A stretch of 64,000 nucleotides of DNA, taken from Marinobacter koreensis. GTDB lineage: Bacteria > Pseudomonadota > Gammaproteobacteria > Pseudomonadales > Oleiphilaceae. Shown here one piece after another: positions 52,845 to 62,343 of the stretch (positions are counted from its first letter, which is position 1; every line of letters begins with the position of its first letter). Location: the NCBI RefSeq assembly GCF_023156285.1, contig NZ_JAKZAJ010000001.1, positions 124,001 through 188,000 of the forward strand. Direction: 5' to 3'. Made by a program: the position numbers and the translations under genes. Below the pieces are notes generated by a model that did no database searches, was not told the origin of the DNA, and saw only the letters and a program-made list of their open reading frames with translations.

Positions 52845-53837
52845 TCAGCCGCCGGTCATGTTCATGAATCGGAGGATCTGCACGTCGCCATCGCTGGAGA
52901 AGTGGTGGCGCTCGGGCTTGAGGTCCATGGCGTTGATGATGGTTTGCCGGAGCTTTTCATCATTGACGGGGTTGCCCCTGAGGACCCGGCGCAGGTCCAC
53001 CGAGTGCTCGTTCCCAAGGCACAGCAGCAACCGGCCTTCCACGGTGACCCTCACCCGGTTGCAGGTCGAGCAGAAATTGTGGGAATGGGGTGAGATGAAG
53101 CCGACGCGGATCGGGCTGTCCGGCATGCGGTAATAGCGTGCGGGTCCACCGGAATCCTCGGTCGCCGGTACCAGGTCGTGGCGTTTGCGAATGATGTCCC
53201 GGACTTCGTCACTGGTGCAGAGAGCCAGTCCACGGTCGTGTTCGGAGATCTCGCCCAGCGGCATTTCCTCGATAAAGCTGATATCGACCTGCTTGCGCCG
53301 GGCAAACTCGATCAGCTCCGGGATTTCCTCATCGTTGCGTCCCTTCATCACCACCGTGTTCAGTTTGATGCCCCGGAATCCCGCTTCGCGGGCGGCATCA
53401 ATGCCGTCGAGCACCTGGCTCAGTCGGCCGGTCCGGGTGATGGTCCGGAATTTGTCCTCATCCAGGGAATCCAGGCTGATGTTCAGGCGGTGCAGTCCGG
53501 CCTTGCGCAATGGTTCGGCCATATGGGACAGCTGGCTGCCGTTGGTGGTCATGGCAAAATCGCGAAGCCCGTAGGTGCCGATTTCACGGACCAGTTCCAG
53601 GATATCCTTGCGAACCATGGGTTCGCCGCCGGTCAGGCGGATCTTTTCGGTGCCAAGATCGACAAAATTGCGGGCGACCCGGGCAATTTCCTCCAGCGTC
53701 AGAACCTGCTGCCGTGGCAGGAAGGTCATGTCTTCGGCCATGCAATACACACAGCGGAAGTCACAGCGGTCCGTGACGGAAAGACGAACATAATTGACGG
53801 TGCGACCAAAACGGTCGGTCAGCTTGCTCTTCGGCAT
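52845..53837 (-). CDS. moaA: GTP 3',8-cyclase, molybdenum cofactor synthesis
   Basis: A 330-residue radical SAM enzyme catalysing the first step of molybdopterin synthesis. The N-terminal cluster motif CDFRCVYC is at residues 25-32; the C-terminal cluster motif [18 protein letters not shown] binds GTP; the essential C-terminal Gly-Gly is present. It supplies cofactor for NarG. A near-perfect NarL site lies 75 bp upstream. The gene is alone, without other moa genes. Confidence 0.97.
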   Translation of the reverse strand: MPKSKLTDRFGRTVNYVRLSVTDRCDFRCVYCMAEDMTFLPRQQVLTLEEIARVARNFVDLGTEKIRLTGGEPMVRKDILELVREIGTYGLRDFAMTTNGSQLSHMAEPLRKAGLHRLNISLDSLDEDKFRTITRTGRLSQVLDGIDAAREAGFRGIKLNTVVMKGRNDEEIPELIEFARRKQVDISFIEEMPLGEISEHDRGLALCTSDEVRDIIRKRHDLVPATEDSGGPARYYRMPDSPIRVGFISPHSHNFCSTCNRVRVTVEGRLLLCLGNEHSVDLRRVLRGNPVNDEKLRQTIINAMDLKPERHHFSSDGDVQILRFMNMTGG

Positions 53838-53911
53838 GGATCGGATCCCGGGACTCCGTGGATTGATAATGAGTATAGTCGCAGTATTGCAGATTGGATC
53901 AATGAATCCGA

Positions 53912-53927
53912 TACCTCCCGAGGGGTA
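53912..53927 (-). promoter_or_regulatory. NarL 7-2-7 site before moaA
   Basis: TACCTCC-CG-AGGGGTA: one heptamer matches 7 of 7 and the other 6 of 7 positions. A TTGAT half site lies between it and moaA. It is the best NarL site in the window. Confidence 0.7.
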
Positions 53928-53953
53928 ATCCCGACACCGGAAGGTGTCGGGAT
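53928..53953 (-). terminator. Hairpin after norZ
   Basis: ATCCCGACACC-GGAA-GGTGTCGGGAT, perfect 11-bp stem, 9 bp past the norZ stop; no clear T run follows. Confidence 0.6.
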
Positions 53954-53961
53954 AGTCCGCT

Positions 53962-56244
53962 TTACGCCTCAGAGGCGGCCTCGGCCGGCGTTGCGCCGAC
54001 GGGAACCCGGTTCGGGAAGAACAGGGCCGAGACCACCTGCCAGCCGACGGCCAGCGCCCCTACAATGAAGACCACGTCTCCAAAGGTGCGGACCCAGCGC
54101 AGCGTCTGCAACAGGTCACCCTGAAGGAACGCTTCGCTCCGGGCGTACCAGAGCCCTTCACCTGCGCTGGCGAGGAACTGGATGATGCCGATGGGCAGCA
54201 GGCTGGTGAACAGCATCAGCACCAGGCCACCGTTCAGCCACCAGAACCCCGTTTTCATCAGCCGCTCGTTGAACACCAGGTTCGGTCTCAGATACCGGAG
54301 GATCAGCAGCGTAAAGCCGAGGGCGAGGAACCCATACACTCCGAACAGTGCCGCGTGGGCGTGGGTCGGCGTGGTGTTCAGCCCCTGGATGTAGTAGAGC
54401 GCAATTGGCGGGTTGATCATGAACCCGAAGACACCGGCCCCGAGCATATTCCAGAAGGCCACAGCCACGAAGAACATCAGCGGCCAGCGGACCTTTTCCA
54501 TCCAGGGTGCGCTGGATTTCAGGCGCCAGTTCTCCCAGGCTTCGTAGCCCAGCACAACCAGCGGTACCACTTCCAGGGCGCTGAAGGTGGCGCCGACGGC
54601 CATCACCGGTGTGGTTGTGCCGGCAAAGTAGAGATGGTGGAAGGTGCCGGGAACGCCGCCGAGCATGAACAGGCTGGCGGAGGCCAGGCTGGAGCTGGTG
54701 GCAATGGTTCTTGAGACCAGGCCCATGCTGCAGAAGATGAAAGCCAGTGCGGTGGTGGCAAACACCTCAAAGAAGCCCTCGACCCACAGATGGACAATCC
54801 ACCAGCGCCAGTACTCCATGATGGAAATCGGTGTGCGCTCGCCGTAGAAGAATCCGGCGCCGTAGAACAGTCCGATGGCAACCACGGAGGCGGTCAGCAG
54901 GGCCAGCAGGTTCTTGTCGCCAGGCTGCTTCAGAGCAGGAACAATGCCCCTGAGCATGAGTACCAGCCAGAAGGCAATGCCGGTAAATTTGCCGATCTGC
55001 CAGAGACGCCCCAGGTCCACGAACTCATAGCCCTGGTGACCGAGCCAGAAGTTCAGCTCCGGTGGCATGATCTGGGCGATGGCGAGGAAATTGCCGATGA
55101 ACGAACCGGTGACCACCAATACCAGGGCCCAGAACAGGATATCGACGCCAAGCTTCTGGAATTTCGGGTCCTTGCCGCCGTTAATGATGGGGGCGAGGAA
55201 AAGACCGGCCGCCAGGAATCCGGTGGCAATCCAGAACAGCGCTGCCTGGATATGCCAGGTCCGTACGAGCGAGTAGGGGAACCATTTCGACAGGTCGAAG
55301 CCGTAGAAGCTCTGCCCCTCGACGGTGTAGTGCGCGGTTACGCCACCCATCATTACCTGGAATGCCAGAAGGGCGACCACCAGGAACAGGTATTTGCCCA
55401 GGGCTTTCTGGGATGGGGTGAGTTTGACCAGGGACAGGGGGTCGGACGCCGGGGCGGACGGTTCCTCCTCGTCATGTTTGCGCAGGAACGACCAGGCCCA
55501 GACCAGTCCGCCGACGCCGGCGATGAGCAGTACGATGCTGACAATGGACCAGACAATGTTCTCCGCGGTGGGTTGGTTGTCGATCAGCGGCTCATGGGGC
55601 CAGTTGTTGGTATAGGTTGCGTCGCTGCCCGGGCGATCGGTGGACGCGGCCCAGGCTGTCCAGAAGAAGAACTCGGTCAGCCGCTCCCGGCGCTCCGCAT
55701 TCGGCAGAGTGTCTTCCTTCATGGCGTAGTGTTCGCGTGTGGTTCTCAGCTCCGGGGCATCGCTGAACAGTCGGCTGTAATAGTCGGCGGTTTCCCGGAT
55801 GGCGCGAATGCGCCGATCGGACAGGGTCAGTGTTCCGGTTTCCGGATCATAGGTATTGGTCCGGTAGGCGGTTTTCAGCCGGTATTGCAGATCGTTCTGT
55901 TCCGGGCCGCTGAGGTTGCTGTATGGCGTGCCATAGGTCTCCAGCGCGGCGATGTTCAACCACGCAAGCAGTTCCCGGTGCAGCCAGTCGGCGGTCCAGT
56001 CCGGCGCCTGATAGGCTCCATGGCCCCAGATGGAGCCCAACTGCATGCCGCCCACGGACTGCCAGGCGGTCTGACCGTCGAGGATGCTGTCCTCGGTCAT
56101 GAGTGTCTGGCCGTTCTCGTTCACGACCTGATCGGGTATCGGTGGTGCGGCGCGGTAAACCTCCGTGCCGAAGTAGCCCAACAGGGCAAAGGTGACAGCC
56201 AGTGTGGCGATCAGAATCAGCCACAGTCTTCGGTAATTAGCCAT
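53962..56244 (-). CDS. norZ: Quinol-dependent nitric oxide reductase (qNOR)
   Basis: A 760-residue single-subunit NO reductase: an N-terminal cytochrome-c-like extension without heme (residues 30-230) fused to the 12-helix NorB core, fed directly by quinol. Metal-site histidines are in [15 protein letters not shown] (FeB, with the conserved Glu), TFHHLYFAG and [11 protein letters not shown]; an early ligand is in [11 protein letters not shown]. It reduces two NO to N2O. The start overlaps the dnrN stop by 8 bp, so both are one operon under an NsrR-type box. Confidence 0.97.
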   Translation of the reverse strand: MANYRRLWLILIATLAVTFALLGYFGTEVYRAAPPIPDQVVNENGQTLMTEDSILDGQTAWQSVGGMQLGSIWGHGAYQAPDWTADWLHRELLAWLNIAALETYGTPYSNLSGPEQNDLQYRLKTAYRTNTYDPETGTLTLSDRRIRAIRETADYYSRLFSDAPELRTTREHYAMKEDTLPNAERRERLTEFFFWTAWAASTDRPGSDATYTNNWPHEPLIDNQPTAENIVWSIVSIVLLIAGVGGLVWAWSFLRKHDEEEPSAPASDPLSLVKLTPSQKALGKYLFLVVALLAFQVMMGGVTAHYTVEGQSFYGFDLSKWFPYSLVRTWHIQAALFWIATGFLAAGLFLAPIINGGKDPKFQKLGVDILFWALVLVVTGSFIGNFLAIAQIMPPELNFWLGHQGYEFVDLGRLWQIGKFTGIAFWLVLMLRGIVPALKQPGDKNLLALLTASVVAIGLFYGAGFFYGERTPISIMEYWRWWIVHLWVEGFFEVFATTALAFIFCSMGLVSRTIATSSSLASASLFMLGGVPGTFHHLYFAGTTTPVMAVGATFSALEVVPLVVLGYEAWENWRLKSSAPWMEKVRWPLMFFVAVAFWNMLGAGVFGFMINPPIALYYIQGLNTTPTHAHAALFGVYGFLALGFTLLILRYLRPNLVFNERLMKTGFWWLNGGLVLMLFTSLLPIGIIQFLASAGEGLWYARSEAFLQGDLLQTLRWVRTFGDVVFIVGALAVGWQVVSALFFPNRVPVGATPAEAASEA

Positions 56245-56755
56245 GAGATGCTCCTCCCATACCCCCGTCTACCCGGGTGAACAGAACGTTGTTTTCCAGT
56301 TGGATGTGCGCCAGAAGGTCGTCCCTGAAAGTCTTTATTCCCTCGTAGAGCGCCTGCCATGTCTTGCAGGCGTCCTCAGGGATCGAAAGCGTGTCGGTGG
56401 TGTCCAGGATGGCCTCCAGGGCCTGGCCGTGGTCATCGTGTTCGTGCCGCATGACGGAGACCGGCCCCGCAGCCATGCCCTGGATTCCCCTGGCAATCAT
56501 GGGGAACAGGATCTGCTCCTCCTTGGCCATGTGGGACTCCAGTTCAGCCTGCATGTCCTGCAGTTGCCCGGTGAGACCCGAGGGGCAGAGTGGATGACCA
56601 CCGTGTACCCGCTCCACCCGCTCTGACAGGCGAATCAGTTCGGGGAGCTGGTCGCGGTGCACGTCATGAAAACGTGTGAGGATGTGCTCGATCAGACTCT
56701 CTGTCGGCAGATCCTCGGTCGCGGCCCGGGACGATGAATGCAATACCTTGTTCAT
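56237..56755 (-). CDS. dnrN: Hemerythrin-like iron-sulfur repair protein (RIC/DnrN/YtfE family)
   Basis: A 172-residue di-iron protein of the RIC family, lacking the short ScdA domain. Ligand segments are HILTRFHDVHRDQLPELI, ELESHMAKEEQILFPMI, MRHEHDDHGQALEAI and LLAHIQLENNVLF. RIC proteins repair NO-damaged iron-sulfur clusters. AGGAGGAG precedes ATG 56755, and an NsrR-type box lies directly upstream. First gene of the dnrN-norZ operon. Confidence 0.9.
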   Translation of the reverse strand: MNKVLHSSSRAATEDLPTESLIEHILTRFHDVHRDQLPELIRLSERVERVHGGHPLCPSGLTGQLQDMQAELESHMAKEEQILFPMIARGIQGMAAGPVSVMRHEHDDHGQALEAILDTTDTLSIPEDACKTWQALYEGIKTFRDDLLAHIQLENNVLFTRVDGGMGGASHG

Positions 56756-56773
56756 GGTGTTCTCCTCCTCATA

Positions 56774-56796
56774 AAGATTCATAAAGAATACATCTT
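56774..56796 (-). promoter_or_regulatory. NsrR-type box before dnrN-norZ
   Basis: Halves AAGATTCATAA and GAATACATCTT separated by 1 bp; the right half is close to perfect. It is 19 bp from the dnrN start. Confidence 0.75.
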
Positions 56797-56900
56797 AAAT
56801 TAAAAAGAAGTAAAGTGAGTAATGCTTTTGGGGTAGGTGTATGTATTTAGATGCGCCGAAGGAGGAGTCTGTTGCAATCATTAGTCTGTGCGCCTAGTAT

Positions 56901-56923
56901 AAGAAATATACAAAATATATCTT
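56901..56923 (+). promoter_or_regulatory. NsrR-type box before the small membrane protein
   Basis: Halves AAGAAATATAC and AAATATATCTT separated by 1 bp, about 18 of 23 consensus positions, 14 bp before the start at 56937. Confidence 0.65.
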
Positions 56924-56936
56924 AATGAGGTGTCTT

Positions 56937-57152
56937 ATGGAGCGCTTTCTCACGTTGGCTAACTCTTCCCTGGCCCTTTGTGTCGCAGGACTCTGCGCTA
57001 CAATTCTGATCGCCTATCCACTGGCAGAGGCCTTTTCAATGGCTGTGCAAATCCTGGCTCACATCGGGACCTTGCTGTTTGCCGTTGGCGTCAAGGTGTC
57101 GTACGTTGCCAGGCTTGCCTTCCTGAGTCGGCTGGGCAGACCTCTACACTGA
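56937..57152 (+). CDS. 71-residue two-helix membrane protein, NsrR-linked
   Basis: A small protein with two predicted membrane helices (ALCVAGLCATILIAYPL and AVQILAHIGTLLFAVGVKVSYVARLAFL). The second part resembles short proteins found beside hemerythrin and denitrification genes, but I cannot name a family. GAGG lies 7 nt before the start. It is divergent from dnrN-norZ and has its own NsrR-type box, so it is very likely made in response to NO. Confidence 0.7.
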   Translation: MERFLTLANSSLALCVAGLCATILIAYPLAEAFSMAVQILAHIGTLLFAVGVKVSYVARLAFLSRLGRPLH

Positions 57153-57159
57153 TTCCGGG

Positions 57160-57165
57160 TATAAT
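57160..57165 (+). promoter_or_regulatory. Probable -10 of nsrR
   Basis: TATAAT in the 173-bp gap before nsrR; the -35 is not clear. Confidence 0.4.
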
Positions 57166-57325
57166 AGATACAGGAAATGGTGCCGGTCGTTACGTTGAAA
57201 ATTGCGCCTTGCCGGAAAACCGGATGTTGGTTTTCAGCGTAAAAGAGAGTTGGCCGGCGTAGGGGACCGATTTCTGAAAGCTCCTTCCTGGCTGCAAGAT
57301 TGACCATCGAATACCGGAGTAAAGA

Positions 57326-57763
57326 ATGCATATCACCCGTTATACGGATTACTCACTTCGCGTACTGATCTATCTGGCAGTGCAGGGTGATGAGCTTGCG
57401 ACCATCCAGGAAATCGCCGACAGCTACGACATTTCCAAGAATCACCTTATGAAAGTCGTGCATCAGCTGAACAAGAAAGGGTACATCGAGACCATTCGAG
57501 GCAAGAAGGGCGGCATGCGTCTGCACATGGCGCCCGAAGAGATCAATATTGGTATTCTGGTCCGTGAGACGGAGCAGGACCTGAACATCGTCGAATGCTT
57601 CTCTTCGAAGAACGCCTGTCGGATAACCCCCGTGTGTGGCCTTAAATCGATGCTCGGAGAAGCATTGACCGCTTTTCTTGCGGTGCTCGACAAATACACT
57701 CTGGCCGATGTTATCCAGGATAGACATCGGCCACAGTTATTGCGCCTGCTTCAGATCGCCTGA
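57326..57763 (+). CDS. nsrR: NsrR, NO-sensing Rrf2-family repressor
   Basis: A 145-residue Rrf2-family repressor. The winged HTH is at the N-terminus (TIQEIADSYDISKNHLMKVVHQLNKKGYI). The [4Fe-4S] cysteines are C91, C98 and C104; NO destroys the cluster and releases DNA. NsrR-type boxes lie before the small membrane gene, dnrN-norZ and the hemerythrin-like gene at 28371. Its 3' end overlaps the convergent desaturase gene by 13 bp. Confidence 0.95.
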   Translation: MHITRYTDYSLRVLIYLAVQGDELATIQEIADSYDISKNHLMKVVHQLNKKGYIETIRGKKGGMRLHMAPEEINIGILVRETEQDLNIVECFSSKNACRITPVCGLKSMLGEALTAFLAVLDKYTLADVIQDRHRPQLLRLLQIA

Positions 57764-58842
57764 GGTGTGTTGGCCCGTTCCAGCCGAAGCCGCATCCGGT
57801 CGGGCAGTGAATACTGTCCGATTCGCTTGAGTACCGTGCTGTACTGCCTGAAGAAGGAACCGGTGTTGTAGTGGATTCCATGCTTTCTGCAGACGGCCTG
57901 GACGCGCTCTGAAATTTCCGGATACCGGTGTGCCGGCAGGTCCGGGAATACGTGGTGCTCGATCTGGTAGCTCAGATGCCCGCTCAGGATGTGCAGCCAG
58001 CGCCCGCCGGTAAAGTTGGACGAACCGGAGAGCTGGCGCAGGTACCAGTGGCCCTTGCTTTCCCCTTCACACTCTTCCTCGGTAAAGGTTTCCGCATCCT
58101 GCGTGAAATGCCCGCAGAAAATCACGGTGGATGACCACAGGTTGCGAATCAGGTTGGCGCCAATGTTGCCTGCCAGAACAATCGGGGCAACCGGCAGCGT
58201 CAACAGCGGGAAGAAAACATAGTCCTTGAACGCCTGACGGCCGCCTTTTCGCGCGAACTCTTTCAGGAACGGCAGTTTGTCGCGCCAGCGGATTTCACGC
58301 CGATGCAGCTTTTCGGTTTCCAGTTCGTGCAGGCCGACGCCCCACTGGAACAGCACCGTCAGCAAAACATAATTGATGAACTGCAAAGCGTGCCAGGGCT
58401 TCCATTTTTCGTCATCGCTGAGGCGAAGTACGGCGTAGCCGTAGTCCCGGTCCTTGGCAATAATGTTGGTGTAGGTGTGGTGCTCATAGTTATGCGTGCG
58501 GCGCCACGAATCGCCACTGCAGACTGTGTCCCATTCGTAGGTCTGGGAGTGCAGGTTCGGATCGTTCATCCAGTCGTACTGGCCATGCATCACGTTATGG
58601 CCGATTTCCATGTTCTCCAGGATTTTCGCCACGCCCAGCGAGGCAGTGGCCGCCACAAAGACCGGCGGAATGAAGCCAAAGGGCATCAGGACCCGGCCGC
58701 CGATCTCGAGCGTCCGATGCAGTCGAACCATGCGGCGGATGTATTGCGCGTCGCGCTCGCCGAGGTCTGCCAGTACGTCATCGCGGATCGCATTGAGATC
58801 CTGCTCCAGTTCCTGCAGTTGGGTTTCGTTCAGTTTTTTCAT
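57751..58842 (-). CDS. Membrane fatty acid desaturase (DesB-like)
   Basis: A 363-residue acyl-CoA/phospholipid desaturase. Three His boxes bind the di-iron centre: GHNVMH, HNYEHH and QIEHH. Pseudomonas DesB inserts a cis double bond into acyl-CoA at position 9. AAGGAG precedes the start. It follows its reductase gene by 58 bp on the same strand, with a TetR regulator divergent, the same order as desB-PA4889-desT. Confidence 0.92.
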   Translation of the reverse strand: MKKLNETQLQELEQDLNAIRDDVLADLGERDAQYIRRMVRLHRTLEIGGRVLMPFGFIPPVFVAATASLGVAKILENMEIGHNVMHGQYDWMNDPNLHSQTYEWDTVCSGDSWRRTHNYEHHTYTNIIAKDRDYGYAVLRLSDDEKWKPWHALQFINYVLLTVLFQWGVGLHELETEKLHRREIRWRDKLPFLKEFARKGGRQAFKDYVFFPLLTLPVAPIVLAGNIGANLIRNLWSSTVIFCGHFTQDAETFTEEECEGESKGHWYLRQLSGSSNFTGGRWLHILSGHLSYQIEHHVFPDLPAHRYPEISERVQAVCRKHGIHYNTGSFFRQYSTVLKRIGQYSLPDRMRLRLERANTPQAI

Positions 58843-58900
58843 GATCAGCTCCTTGCAGCGTCGTTAAACGAAAAGTCTGCGATTACTCAATTCAATCGGG

Positions 58901-60037
58901 TTAAACGTCGACGGAAACCGGCCCCTGGGGTACCGAGATACACAGCTGGACGTTTTCTTCGCCCGGCCCGGATACCTCGCCGGTCAGTCGGTTGATCACG
59001 GTGCCGCTGGTCTTGCGGCAACTGCACTGGTGGCAGATGCCCATGCGGCAGCCGTATTGAGGCGTCAGGCCCGCGGCCTCGGCGATCTCCAGAAGGTTGG
59101 CATCGCCCTCGGAACTCACCTGCACATCACTGTTGGTGAAGGTCACGTTGCCACCGGTGTCGCCTTCCAGGCGAGCCGGGGCCGGGGGCGCAAAAAAGGT
59201 GCTGTGAATCTGGTCTTCGCGGATGCCGCGCTGCGCCAGCAAGTCGTTGGCCAGGTCCATCAACCCCTTGGGGCCGCACAAAAAGACCTGTCGGGCCTTG
59301 AGGCCCGGGACATCGTCAAGATCACTGCCGGTCAGGAACCGGGGATCGGGCGACTCGTTGGTGGCAACAATCTTCAGCGTCAGAGCCGGATAGCGGGCTG
59401 CCAGAGCCCGGAGCTTTTCTCCGGCAATCACATCGTTTTCTGTACGCACGAAGTACAGCAAAGTGACCGGTGCGTTGTAGTCCCGGGCCGCCATGGTTTC
59501 CAGCTGGCTCAGCACCGGTGTGATGCCGCTGCCACCGGCAATGTAGAGCACCGGCCGGGCGGGATCCGGAATCAGGAAGTCGCCAAAAGCCTCGCCCAGG
59601 CCAATGACATCGCCCGGTTCGAGATGGTCGTGCATCCAGTTGGTAACCAGTCCGCCGGGCAGGCGTTTGATGGTCAGGGTGATCTGTCCCTGAGCTTTCC
59701 AGAGCCGGGGCGAACTGGACAGGCTGAAAGTACGGGTGCGGCGTACGCCATCCACTTCGGTACAGATGTTCACATGCTGGCCCGCCTGAAATCCCTGCCA
59801 CCGTCCAGCCGGCTTCAGGACAAAGGTTTTGGTGTCTTCGGTTTCGTGAATCACCTGTTGTACGCGAGCAGGTGTGTACGCCTGTACCCACATCGGGTTG
59901 ATTTCTGATAACAGTGGGTCCAGCCAGGAGGTTGGATTGCTCTGGTTGGATAGCTGTTTTCCAAGCCAGTGAAGCGCTTTGGTGCGTGTGTTGCTCGATA
60001 ACATGGTCATGGTCTCCATGGGATCCTTGGTACTCAT
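58901..60037 (-). CDS. Ferredoxin-NAD(P)H reductase for the desaturase
   Basis: A 378-residue electron-transfer protein with FAD domain (RTRTFSLSSSP), NAD(P)H domain (VLYIAGGSGITPVLSQL, FLCGPKGLMD) and C-terminal [2Fe-2S] domain (CRMGICHQCSC and a late LC). It is the counterpart of PA4889, which supplies electrons to DesB. ATG 60037 is annotated; ATG 60019, with AAGGA 4 nt before it, is a good alternative. Confidence 0.92.
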   Translation of the reverse strand: MSTKDPMETMTMLSSNTRTKALHWLGKQLSNQSNPTSWLDPLLSEINPMWVQAYTPARVQQVIHETEDTKTFVLKPAGRWQGFQAGQHVNICTEVDGVRRTRTFSLSSSPRLWKAQGQITLTIKRLPGGLVTNWMHDHLEPGDVIGLGEAFGDFLIPDPARPVLYIAGGSGITPVLSQLETMAARDYNAPVTLLYFVRTENDVIAGEKLRALAARYPALTLKIVATNESPDPRFLTGSDLDDVPGLKARQVFLCGPKGLMDLANDLLAQRGIREDQIHSTFFAPPAPARLEGDTGGNVTFTNSDVQVSSEGDANLLEIAEAAGLTPQYGCRMGICHQCSCRKTSGTVINRLTGEVSGPGEENVQLCISVPQGPVSVDV

Positions 60038-60048
60038 CGTTCATCGAT

Positions 60049-60085
60049 GTGTACACTTGTTCACTAATGTGTACGACTGTACACA
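60049..60085. promoter_or_regulatory. DesT-type operators, first cluster
   Basis: Two inverted repeats: GTGTACA-CT-TGTTCAC (60049-60064) and TGTGTAC-GACT-GTACACA (60068-60085, perfect). They lie immediately upstream of the reductase start. Confidence 0.75.
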
Positions 60086-60162
60086 CGAGTTGATCCGGCA
60101 ACAATCCATGTCGATGGGTTGGCGCAAAATGACAAGGTTCAAAGACTTTCTTTTTATGAAAT

Positions 60163-60178
60163 GTGTACACTTGTGAAC
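60163..60178. promoter_or_regulatory. DesT-type operator, second site
   Basis: GTGTACACTTGTGAAC shares the 14-nt stretch ATGTGTACACTTGT with the first cluster and lies 26 bp before the tetR start. Confidence 0.65.
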
Positions 60179-60203
60179 CTGGTATTCCGATGGCGCATGG
60201 CAG

Positions 60204-60833
60204 ATGACAGAACGACAACGGCGAAAGCCCGGCGAAACCCGGGAGAAACTGATGAATGCGGCGCTGGCGCTTGTTGGCAAGGGCCGGCACTTTGCCAGTC
60301 TGGGAATTCGGGAAGTCACCCGGCAGGCGGGCGTCGTGCCCACGTCCTTCTACCGGCACTTCCGGAATATGGACGATCTGGGGTTGCAGCTGGTGGATGA
60401 GCTGGGACTGGTGCTGCGGCGAATGATGCGGGAAGCCCGGGCCAACGTCCTGCAGTCCGACAAGTTGATCGAGGAATCGGTTGGGATTTTTGTTGCCCAC
60501 GCCCAGGCCAACCGGAGCTTTTTTCTGTTCATGGCCCAGGGGCTGGCGGGAGAGAGTCGTGCGGTGCAGGAAGGTATCCGGAGCGAAATGCGTTTTTTCG
60601 CCAGTGAACTGGCCAACGACCTGCGGCGGCTCCGGCTGATGGAGCATCTGAGCGACACTGACCTGGACCTGACATGCGATCTGGTAGTCCGGACCGTGGC
60701 ATTCAGCCTCACCGACCTGCTCAGCGTCTCGCAGGACGACGATTACCAGATCGGCCAGATCCGGAAGCGGACGACCCGCTTCCTTCAGATGATCTTCCTC
60801 GGCGCTGGCCACTGGCAGAGCGACAGCGCCTGA
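60204..60833 (+). CDS. desT: TetR family regulator (DesT-like)
   Basis: A 209-residue TetR-family protein with HTH ALVGKGRHFASLGIREVTRQAGVVPTSFYRHFRNMDDLG. The TSFYRHF form is characteristic of the FabR/DesT group, which binds acyl-CoA and senses the ratio of saturated to unsaturated chains. It is divergent from the reductase-desaturase pair, with at least three operator-like repeats between. The ribosome-binding site is weak. Confidence 0.88.
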   Translation: MTERQRRKPGETREKLMNAALALVGKGRHFASLGIREVTRQAGVVPTSFYRHFRNMDDLGLQLVDELGLVLRRMMREARANVLQSDKLIEESVGIFVAHAQANRSFFLFMAQGLAGESRAVQEGIRSEMRFFASELANDLRRLRLMEHLSDTDLDLTCDLVVRTVAFSLTDLLSVSQDDDYQIGQIRKRTTRFLQMIFLGAGHWQSDSA

Positions 60834-60845
60834 ACCACTCTTTGA

Positions 60846-62294
60846 CTATTTTGGTGTGGCGGGTTTGGCGGCTTTCCTGCGGCGGGCCGTTTTCGGTTTC
60901 GGTGGCAGAATGAGACTCTCGAGCTCGTCCAGTGCCTCGCCGGTGTACACCGCCAGTTTTTGCATGCTCGGCAGAGTGTCCCGGCAGCCGGTGTAGCCAA
61001 AATTCAGCGAACCGGCATAACTCAGGCAGGTGATGTTCAGGGCACCGCCGTGGGCAATCAGCGACACCGGGTACATGGCTTCGAGTCTCGCTCCTTCGTA
61101 ATAGAGCGTGTGTTCCGGTCCCGGTACGTTGGAGATGGTCACATTGAACACCGGGCGCATGCGCCCGCCCATGCCTGACATCAGCTGCAGGATGTACGGC
61201 GACATCAGCAGCATGGTGTACTGGGTCAGGGCACTGCGCGGCAATTTCTGCAGATGTTCCTTGGCCCGACGGGTCGAGGTTTTGATGTCCTGGAGTCTCG
61301 TCAGCGGATCCGCTTCGTCGGTGGCCAGCGAGGCGATCATGAAGCTGATCTGGGTGCCGGTGCCCTGGTCGTCCGACGGCCGGATGTTTACGGGGATGCC
61401 GGCGGTCAGCGGAATGTCGGGCAGATTGTCCTGTTCCACCAGAAAACGCCGCAGAGCGGTACCGCACAGATACAGGACGATGTCGTTCAGCGACCCGCCG
61501 GAGGCATGCGCCAGGGCCTTCAGGCGATCCAGCTGGTAATGCTGGGTGGCAAACCGGCGCTGGCCGGTGACCCGGTGGTTCAGTATCGACTGGGGTCCGG
61601 TGAACGGCGCCGTCAGCCCGTCTTCCGGGTGGCGGACCGAATGGAACAGCCGGTTACCGGCCTGCCACAGCCTCGGTGCCATATCGGCCTGCAGCTTCAG
61701 CGCGTCCATGGCCTGGGAAACGGCGGCGGGGATGCTGGCTTCCGAGTCGGTTTTACTGCCCCGGCGGCGCTGGGGCTTGACTGTCCACGGCGGTGGCATA
61801 TCCCGCTTGTCCGGATCCGTTGTCAGCACCCGTTGCATCAGCCGCACGCCGCTGATGCCATCGATCATGGAGTGATGCATCTTGGTATAAAGGGCGAAGC
61901 GGTTGTTTTCCAGCCCCTCGATCACATGGCATTCCCAGAGGGGGCGGGAAAAATCGAGAGGGTTTGAGTGCAGGCGACTGACCAGGATACCGAGTTCCCG
62001 CTCTCCCCCGGGACGGGGCAGGGCGGAATGACGAACGTGGTAATCCAGGTCGATGTCCTTGTCTTTCTTCCAGTAGGGCGCGACGACACGGCCGAGGAAG
62101 CCGGACCAGGCCAGTTTGTAACCCCAGGGCGGGGCAACATCCCCGGCTTCTTTCATGCGGATGACCATGTCCCGCAGGAAGGTTTCGGGAGCGCCCTCCG
62201 GCAGTGAAAAAATCTGCAGCGTACCCACGTGCATCGGGGTGTCTTCAGATTCCACGGCCAACCATGAGGCATCCAGTGTTCCCAGACGTTTCAT
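60846..62294 (-). CDS. Wax ester synthase / diacylglycerol acyltransferase (WS2-like)
   Basis: A 482-residue bifunctional acyltransferase that makes wax esters from fatty alcohols and acyl-CoA and triacylglycerol from diacylglycerol. The catalytic HHxxxDG motif is MHHSMIDG; other family blocks are PMHVGTLQIFSLP, NDIVLYLCG and NVTISNVPGP. The sequence is extremely close to what I recall of Marinobacter hydrocarbonoclasticus WS2, with a slightly longer Lys/Arg-rich tail. Storage lipid synthesis under carbon excess is the expected role. Confidence 0.95.
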   Translation of the reverse strand: MKRLGTLDASWLAVESEDTPMHVGTLQIFSLPEGAPETFLRDMVIRMKEAGDVAPPWGYKLAWSGFLGRVVAPYWKKDKDIDLDYHVRHSALPRPGGERELGILVSRLHSNPLDFSRPLWECHVIEGLENNRFALYTKMHHSMIDGISGVRLMQRVLTTDPDKRDMPPPWTVKPQRRRGSKTDSEASIPAAVSQAMDALKLQADMAPRLWQAGNRLFHSVRHPEDGLTAPFTGPQSILNHRVTGQRRFATQHYQLDRLKALAHASGGSLNDIVLYLCGTALRRFLVEQDNLPDIPLTAGIPVNIRPSDDQGTGTQISFMIASLATDEADPLTRLQDIKTSTRRAKEHLQKLPRSALTQYTMLLMSPYILQLMSGMGGRMRPVFNVTISNVPGPEHTLYYEGARLEAMYPVSLIAHGGALNITCLSYAGSLNFGYTGCRDTLPSMQKLAVYTGEALDELESLILPPKPKTARRRKAAKPATPK

Positions 62295-62343
62295 TCCTTG
62301 TTTAACTCCACCTATAAGGGATTTCTATTCACAGGGTGCAAGT

